A stretch of 64,000 nucleotides of DNA, taken from contig CM060472.1 of NCBI GenBank assembly GCA_030544235.1, positions 23,709,724 to 23,773,723 of the forward strand, read 5' to 3'. Shown here piece after piece: positions 57,917 through 64,000 of this stretch. The notes under the pieces are model-generated. The model did no database searches and was not told where the DNA came from. It saw only the letters and a list, made by a program, of their open reading frames with translations. The stretch's first letter is position 1, and the number at the start of each line of letters is the position of its first letter. This DNA is from Lepturacanthus savala. Lineage: Eukaryota > Chordata > Actinopteri > Scombriformes > Trichiuridae. The translations under genes and the position numbers were made by a program.

Positions 57917-58027
57917 GAACGAAGTATCAAGTAGCATGAAATTAAAATACCCAAGTAAAGTACAATTACAGTAATGTTGTACGTAAGGTGTACTTGATTA
58001 AATGCACTTACACTGCACCACTGTTAC
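57917..58027 (+). mobile_element. hAT-type MITE, right part
   Basis: gaacgaagtatcaagtagca, tgaaattaaaatacccaagt, aaagtacaattacagtaatg, tgtacttgattaaatgcact, tacactgcaccactg. The end cagtggtgcagtgtaa (reverse complement) mirrors the left end cagcggtggaaga at 55187. The flanking 8-mers (atcctcac on the left, ttactgtt on the right) do not match, so it may be a separate copy. Confidence 0.55.
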
Positions 58028-61000
58028 TGTTCCTCTGAATGGCTCTGACAGTGTGTATATCAGATGTAACAAGGGTTTCAGATTGTGTATTTCCAATTTT
58101 AGCTTGCTTTGATGTGGCGTTTACACACACTCAGACATGGATAATTAATGCATCCATATAAAAGGACACAGCTTATAAGGATCTTTCTAATACAGCATTA
58201 CTTTAAACCTTTTCCAACTAGATATTGTAGGATTTATTCATAACTCAGGACTTAGCAGTCCTACAGAATCTGTTTATATCATTAGACACATGGAAGGATT
58301 AGCTTCTAATTACAGTTTTATGTACATTCCTCCTGTATTTGACAGGCTGAACAGTATTTTTGCTACAATGCATTCATCATAATATAAGCTTACCTCATAA
58401 AGTGATTTACCTCTGATAATAGTTGTAATACATGTCTGCCTGCAATTACACACACATGCACACAGACACACACACACACACAGCTTCACACACTCAATAC
58501 TTCACCCTGTCTGCCACGACTGGTGCGGTCTATCAATCAGTGTAAGCTGACAGCTATGGCTAATGCGCCCCTTTTATTTAACCGTGCTTCATAATTTACC
58601 ATGGGTTTTTACATCATAGACAGCATATGTTGTGATGTTTGCAGTGCTCTTTAATTGCAATGCATATTTGCAATCTCTCGCTACGGAATAGTCATTTTAT
58701 GACATGTTTGAGGCATTTAAGTAACAACAAACAACTTCTGCATTTTGCGTGTTTGACACAAATGAGGACAAGATTACATGCTGATCCATGCAGGAAAATG
58801 CGCTATAAGGAATATGTTTATATTGCTGTTTTTAAAGATTGTACATGAAGCTAAATGTTACCTGAAATACAATACTCATGTAGATTTAGCCAATATCAAT
58901 ATAAGTGATTTGCCACAACATCTGCGCATAGACATGTTAACAACTTTGATAGTCACACTCCATAATTGGCAGGCCAGGGCTTGCTTAGTTATTCAGCGAT
59001 AATGAGAATAGCTCTCTCTCTGTCTCTCTCTCTCTCTCTCTCCCTCGCTCGCTCACTCGCTCTCCCGCAAGCTTGCATGCATGCGCGCGAAAACACTCAC
59101 ACACATCTATATCCTGCAGATGTTCACTCATGTTTCAATGTTTCCACCATCAGCTCTGCCCATTGTGCCGACTGGACACATGGCAGTCCGACAGTATCGT
59201 TTCATTAAAAAAACAGCGTATGCGAGTTTAAAACTCCAGAGCCGTGAACTTCAGCCGACCTCTCCGGGGCTCAAGTCTATCATCGTAACCGAGGCGATCC
59301 GGTGATGACAGCCCTGCACATCCGTCACGAGAAGTGCTGCGCTCTGACACATATAACCTGCACAGAGTCACACTCAATAGAACAGAATAGAAGTTCCAAT
59401 TTTTTATGAACGCTGCGGTCCAACTTTTCCCACTCTTGCAGGAAATAAATACCCCCCCCCCCCCGACTTTATGTTGACTTTCATATCCGTACACACCTCA
59501 AACATATATGGAAATATGGCGTTCCGTTGCAGTGCCCTCTGTTAAATTTCACTTTACATTTTAATACTTCTCTCCGTTCTAGCAGGTCTATTTCTTTGTT
59601 GAATCCCCCTCTGTTCTGGCTGCTGTATCGCTCCATATAGAAAGGTTAAACACACCTAAGCAGTGGCAATGTGACTGATGCTGGGGATGTTTCTAAATGT
59701 TAATGACACCCTCAGGGCAGAGCGCTGTACGCCACAGAATGCTACCGTAGAGTTATAGGCATGGCGGTTATGCTATAGTGGCTCCATCTGTGCACGGCGA
59801 CATTCGAACGTGTGTGTGCATGCTCAGACACATACACACACACACACACACACACACCAGGGACTGCCCACTGTACAGCTGGCACACAGCCAAGAGTCCT
59901 TCCACTGAGTGGTCAGGGGGAGAAATCAATCAAACATGGCTTGTCAGGCCCCTAAATCCATTATGGCAGAGAGAGTGTTGAGGCTTGAGTAAACAGGGAT
60001 GACAAGGAGAGACAATTAGCACAAATTCAGGCTGTTGTTAGAGGCGAGCTCTGGGATTTGGTAGCCCTGCGTGGCTTAGTTTGGCCCACCTCGACTCTGC
60101 TCCGTCAACAGGCTCGGCTCGCAGCTTTATTGCTGGTAATTCACTAGCCCTCAGTGTTTTATGCCCGCTCTCTTTACAGCCTAAGCAGGCCAAATCCATT
60201 TAAATAAACACCAGTGCTGCAGAATGATGGCTGAGGTGTTTAAAGCCATCGATGCAGGACTAGCGCATACACTGCATCACAGCTGGGGCCATTACAGCGT
60301 TTCAGACCAATATACTGTACAAGTATTAGATCAGACACTGGAGGTCTCGCTGAAAGCTGAGAGCCCCTTTGAATTTATATACCGTGCAGCGGCCGCCGCA
60401 CACTTATCGTACTGTATGCATGGGTTAAAACCTGCATAGACCGTATTTGCTCAAAATCATTTCCCAAACTGTAAAATTAGCTGGTAGATTTGCCGTAGGA
60501 GAGGAACTGATTTAGGGAAAAAAACATGCAAGGAGCACTGTGAGAAGTAAGCGTGTGCGGCCATTACTCATACGTAAACTCATTACATTGGTCTAATAGC
60601 TCTGTCTCCTGACTATGCCTGTGCCTGCCTATATGGAAAGAACATTAGCGTGGCCTGTGTATGGAACGCAGCGTCGGAGTTCATTCATTCTTCTCTATGG
60701 TATGGATCAGACAGATAATTAACTGCAGAGACATGAAGTCATTGTTCAGTTGGAGATACGGTCCCTGGCTAATAAGAGCTCGTGCTGTGGAGTGGCGAAG
60801 GGAGAAACGGGGTGAAGTCACATGAAAGGGTCCACTAATGTCTGGCGAACGACCCCTATGAACTCCGTGTCACATCCCGCGCTTCCCTTTATTGTGCACA
60901 GGTCCCCCTGAACTCAGAAATGGGTTTTGCTTGTTGTTACTTCACTTGGATGTTTGACAGAAGGATCCATGTGTGGAGCGAGATGTCAGATGTTTCCACC

Positions 61001-62210
61001 TTCACCTTGAATCTGAGTTTAACACGTTGGACCTTCGGGTAGAACCTTGTGACCTCACAAGCAGAAGCCAATCATGGTTGTACAAATGTGTGTACGAATG
61101 CGATGTGGAAACCTGAATTCCTATCTCGCAAACAGTGAAAAGGGATTTTTCAGTGAAGCAATCTCAAGACATCTTGTGTGCACCAGTTAGTTTTCTTATA
61201 GACAAAGAAAAGTGAAATAATTACATATATTCTCTGTACACATGACAAAATGCATTGTGTTTATCCTTGAGGCCGAACAATGTTGCTCATGAAATATTTG
61301 CAAAGCTAAATCATGCATAGTTTATATCCACGTTTGCTATGAGGCTCTTCTTCTTTCTTTCTTCTTCTTTCTTCATCTTTTCCACAGTGAATCTCAGCCA
61401 TGGTTTTGTCAGGATATGAGAATGATAAAGAGGCATTAGGTAAATTACCAAAGAGCTACACACCAATCAGTTTGTCCCATGGTGCAGCTCAGAGATCAGC
61501 TGACCAGCAACGGGCGTCTCTGACATGTCTCACTTTCCAAATGGGTGTTTTTGGATAAACTGACCTCATATTTGGAATATATTGAAAAGGTTAAGTGACT
61601 GACAGAAAAACAATACAGCAGTTTTCAGCTGGGCTCATTACTCATAGAGCAGCATAATGTCTCCTCATGTTTGATTGAGGGCAGACTGAATGCTGCAATG
61701 ACTATCAGCCCTGAGGTACAATATATATAGCTCTGTGACATTACATTAAAGTCATTAGTTCTTTATATTCTGTTAATGATTTTTACTTAATTTTTTTGAA
61801 CGTTTTAAATTCAAATTCTGTCCAGATTGTACACACGTGACCTTTAAGGGTTAAATTCTTGCATAATTAAGGGCGTGGCGGCTTTGAGTGACAGGTGGCT
61901 GCTGCCACAGTAGCTGTCTGCTCGGCGCCCAGCTTACATCCACTATTTATACAGTGTATGGTAAAAAATGCTATAAAGCACTGTTAGTGGTCAAACACCA
62001 GGGAGCCTTTATACTTTTGAAATGAAAATATTTGTCTGGGATTTTCTTTTTTTTTTTTTTTTTTTTTTGCTTTTCATGGAGAAGGAGTAGATGTACTTTT
62101 AAGGATGGCGGGAACAGGTCTGAGATTTGTGTGCTTTACATTACTGTTGTAGAATTTATTTAGAACATTATATCCACATTGATGGTTACTTGTGTTGTCA
62201 TTTTTGCTTA

Positions 62211-62211
<1 letters not shown>
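58028..62211. other. Long unique stretch
   Basis: No exon is recognised. It has CA runs (58470-58483, 59834-59858), a TC run (59013-59042), a C-run (59453-59464) and T-runs (62048-62069). 60100-60460 and 60600-60900 are repeat-free and could be regulatory. The 71-codon frame at 60224-60439 has no known domain. Confidence 0.4.
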
Positions 62212-62273
<62 letters not shown>

Positions 62274-62338
62274 ATATATATATATACACATACATATATA
62301 TATATACACATACATATATATATACACATACATATATA
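62212..62338. repeat. (TA)n with compound cacataca-(ta)n minisatellite
   Basis: About 25 TA units pass into four periods of roughly 18-20 bp made of cacatacatatatatata. Tyr/Ile-rich frames here are its translations. Confidence 0.95.
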
Positions 62339-63489
62339 GTATAACCAGTAAATTGATTGTAGAAGTGTAGAGTTTGTCTGTGACTACGAGTAGGAAAAAA
62401 AACAGAAAAGCAAGTTCAAATGAGGAGGCAATAATTATGTTATGCCTTAAATAAACATTGTGTTTATTAGGGCTGAGCGTTCCCCCTCATAAAGACAAAT
62501 TTTATGTCAGGTTCTGTCTGGGACTCCCTCACAAAGCCAGGCCTGTACTTGGCCTGACCCATAAATCCTAACATTTGAATATCTGAATGGACCTCTGTGG
62601 CGGACCCGGGACCCCTGTCTGCAGGGCCCGTAGGGGGGAAGGGCCTCCAATTACAGAACACAACCTCCACATGCAGTCCAGTAGGAAAAACAACAGTGAA
62701 GTTTATCGCAGACTTTCCGAGATCTGCAGGGGTCCCTCACACGACGGGGCCGTAGAGGACGGGCGTCTGATTTTATTATGCATTTAAGTATATTCCGTGT
62801 GTTTATGGCAGTGCAAAAGGTCTGAAAAATCCACAGCAATTGCACGTCTCAGAGTGCACAGCTGCTCCTTTCGATCTGTCCCTGTGGGATAGCATGCATG
62901 AGTGCGGGTCTCCGCGGAATAGCTAATGCATTGTGTATATATGTCCACGCGTGCGTATGTGTGTGTGTGTGCTAGAATATTTATCAAAGGACAACGACAT
63001 GGACTAAAAGCATCAAATAAATAAAGACTTTATACTCGCGCATGCATGCTCCTCTTGTATCAGTTTTCATTGATTCCCGTCGCCTGCGCCATGCTGGAGG
63101 CCAGCGCACAAGACAGAGAAGGGGCCAAGAGGAAGATTACTCAGAATAACATATAGCTCTCTGTGGGAGTCTTGAGGAAAGTGAATGACAGCATCAGAAC
63201 AAATCGTGATGAAATGGTTGCATTAGCCCGTCTGATAGCCGCCTCTATGCTCGGTATCCTCTCCCTCTCTCGCATGTATGATTCATATAGATGCACGGAG
63301 GATTTCTTCAAAGCTCTCCCATGTTTATGAGTCCATAACATCTGACGCATTCATGTTTACGCTCCCAAGCCACATTTGACATTTTCTGGATATGATGAAT
63401 CATTAATGATGACCTCAATAGGCTTTCACATCTTTGGCCCGCAGATCAATAAAGTGGTTAGGGGAGTAGGTCAGCGGGTCTCCAGAGGT
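62339..63489. other. Unique stretch, possible regulatory DNA
   Basis: No repeat family or exon is recognised. 62460-62800 and 63150-63430 are free of simple repeats. Confidence 0.4.
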
Positions 63490-63650
63490 GGCTGCCGGCG
63501 TGCACGCGCACGGGCGCCTTTTTTTGTTTTCCGAGCGTGCCTTCCGAACAGTCGCGCCCAGCAAGCGACTGCGAAACGCCGGCGCTAATTGACGGCCAAG
63601 CGCGGCCCCCCGTCTCCGGTGCGGTGGGGGCTCCGGGGCTGGCAGAATTG
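63490..63650. promoter_or_regulatory. Short CpG-rich patch
   Basis: Dense CpG (gtgcacgcgcacgggcgcc, cagtcgcgcccagcaagcga, gaaacgccggcgctaattga, aagcgcggccccccgtctcc) against a CpG-poor background. It could be a small CpG island or non-methylated regulatory element near the right edge. No start codon context or exon is visible. It is only about 160 bp, so chance or mutation-resistant repeats cannot be excluded. Confidence 0.35.
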
Positions 63651-64000
63651 CGGTTGGTATTCCAAGTTTTTTTTTTTTTTTTTTCCTAAGCAATCCCTGC
63701 CTGCGAGGCTGTGGGAGTTCCATCCATTATTGATCAGATCCAAGGATGAAAGCAGCAACGCTCAGTGGGGACCGAGCATCTTTGGCCCCCACGCAGGAGG
63801 AAGGAAAAAAAAAAGAGAGAGAGAGAGAGAGGAAGAAAAGAACAGCCTTGACCGTCGACTCGGTGTGAAAAGTGACGAGGAAATATCTCTTTTAAATTGT
63901 GTTGAACTCAGGCTGAGACTTGCAAAAAAAAAAAAAAAAATGGAAAAGCAAAAAGCTAAAATGGAAGCTTTATGCTGGATGAAATAATGAAATAAAATGC
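63651..64000. other. Window end, tract-rich
   Basis: T-run 63667-63684, AG run 63811-63831 and A-run 63924-63940. The 132-codon frame 63589-63987 spans these tracts (poly-Phe, Arg-Glu, poly-Lys) and is not a credible gene. Confidence 0.5.

Noticed and set aside
63589..63987. 132-codon frame at the right edge
   Set aside because: Built from T-, AG- and A-tracts (Phe, Arg-Glu and Lys runs). No recognisable domain.

Overview
The window reads as intergenic or intronic DNA from a teleost fish, most likely a percomorph-type ray-finned fish. The evidence is the repertoire of interspersed repeats (L2/CR1-type LINE fragments, tRNA-like SINEs, Tc1/mariner and hAT elements and their short non-autonomous derivatives), the dense CA/GA/TA microsatellites, and the lack of any long host open reading frame. 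No host exon, rRNA, true tRNA gene, CRISPR array or bacterial-style operon could be supported. The only recognisable coding sequence belongs to transposable elements, and every copy is broken. Repeat family assignments come from remembered sequence patterns and need a library search for confirmation.

Layout. 1-9 kb: mostly unique AT-rich DNA with one Tc1-like short element (861-1133), an antisense L2-type reverse transcriptase fragment (3646-4040), a 5'-truncated SINE (4848-5160) and a 204-bp hAT-like short element with an 8-bp target duplication (5358-5561). 9-15 kb: the transposon cluster. It holds an antisense LINE tail (9195-9620), an antisense hAT transposase remnant (10618-11100), a Tc1/mariner element with perfect 28-bp ends and DD36E spacing (11797-12988) sitting inside a second copy of the first short element, a perfect 40-bp inverted repeat (14284-14368) and another old repeat (14665-15030). 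15-31 kb: largely unique, with two clean SINE copies in opposite orientations (18766-19124, 21279-21597) and an old inverted-repeat element (about 22142-22905). 31-33 kb: a (TA)n tract, a short interstitial telomeric array, a 23-bp minisatellite and a decayed Tc1-like fragment. 33-47 kb: mainly unique DNA with purine/pyrimidine tracts, a full-length SINE (42268-42624) and a third copy of the 861 family (42807-43165). 47-58 kb: a rearranged Tc1-like element containing palindromes (47237-48773), a 197-bp TA-flanked palindromic element (49754-49950), a long (TG)n, a GC-rich 15-bp minisatellite, and a patchwork of nested SINE, LINE-tail and MITE pieces (54385-58030). 58-64 kb: mostly unique, with a TA/CA compound repeat (62212-62338) and a CpG-rich patch near the right edge (63490-63650).

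Nothing here works as a gene system. The window records successive insertions (element inside element inside element) and local template-switch-like inverted duplications. The most useful observations are the dated nesting at 11.6-13.2 kb, the DD36E spacing, the SINEs with exact target-site duplications, several perfect palindromes, the telomere-repeat/minisatellite junction, and two hammerhead-like core motifs (30552 and 56456) whose key G is changed in a way that looks like CpG decay. Several unique stretches could be conserved regulatory DNA, but that needs cross-species alignment.
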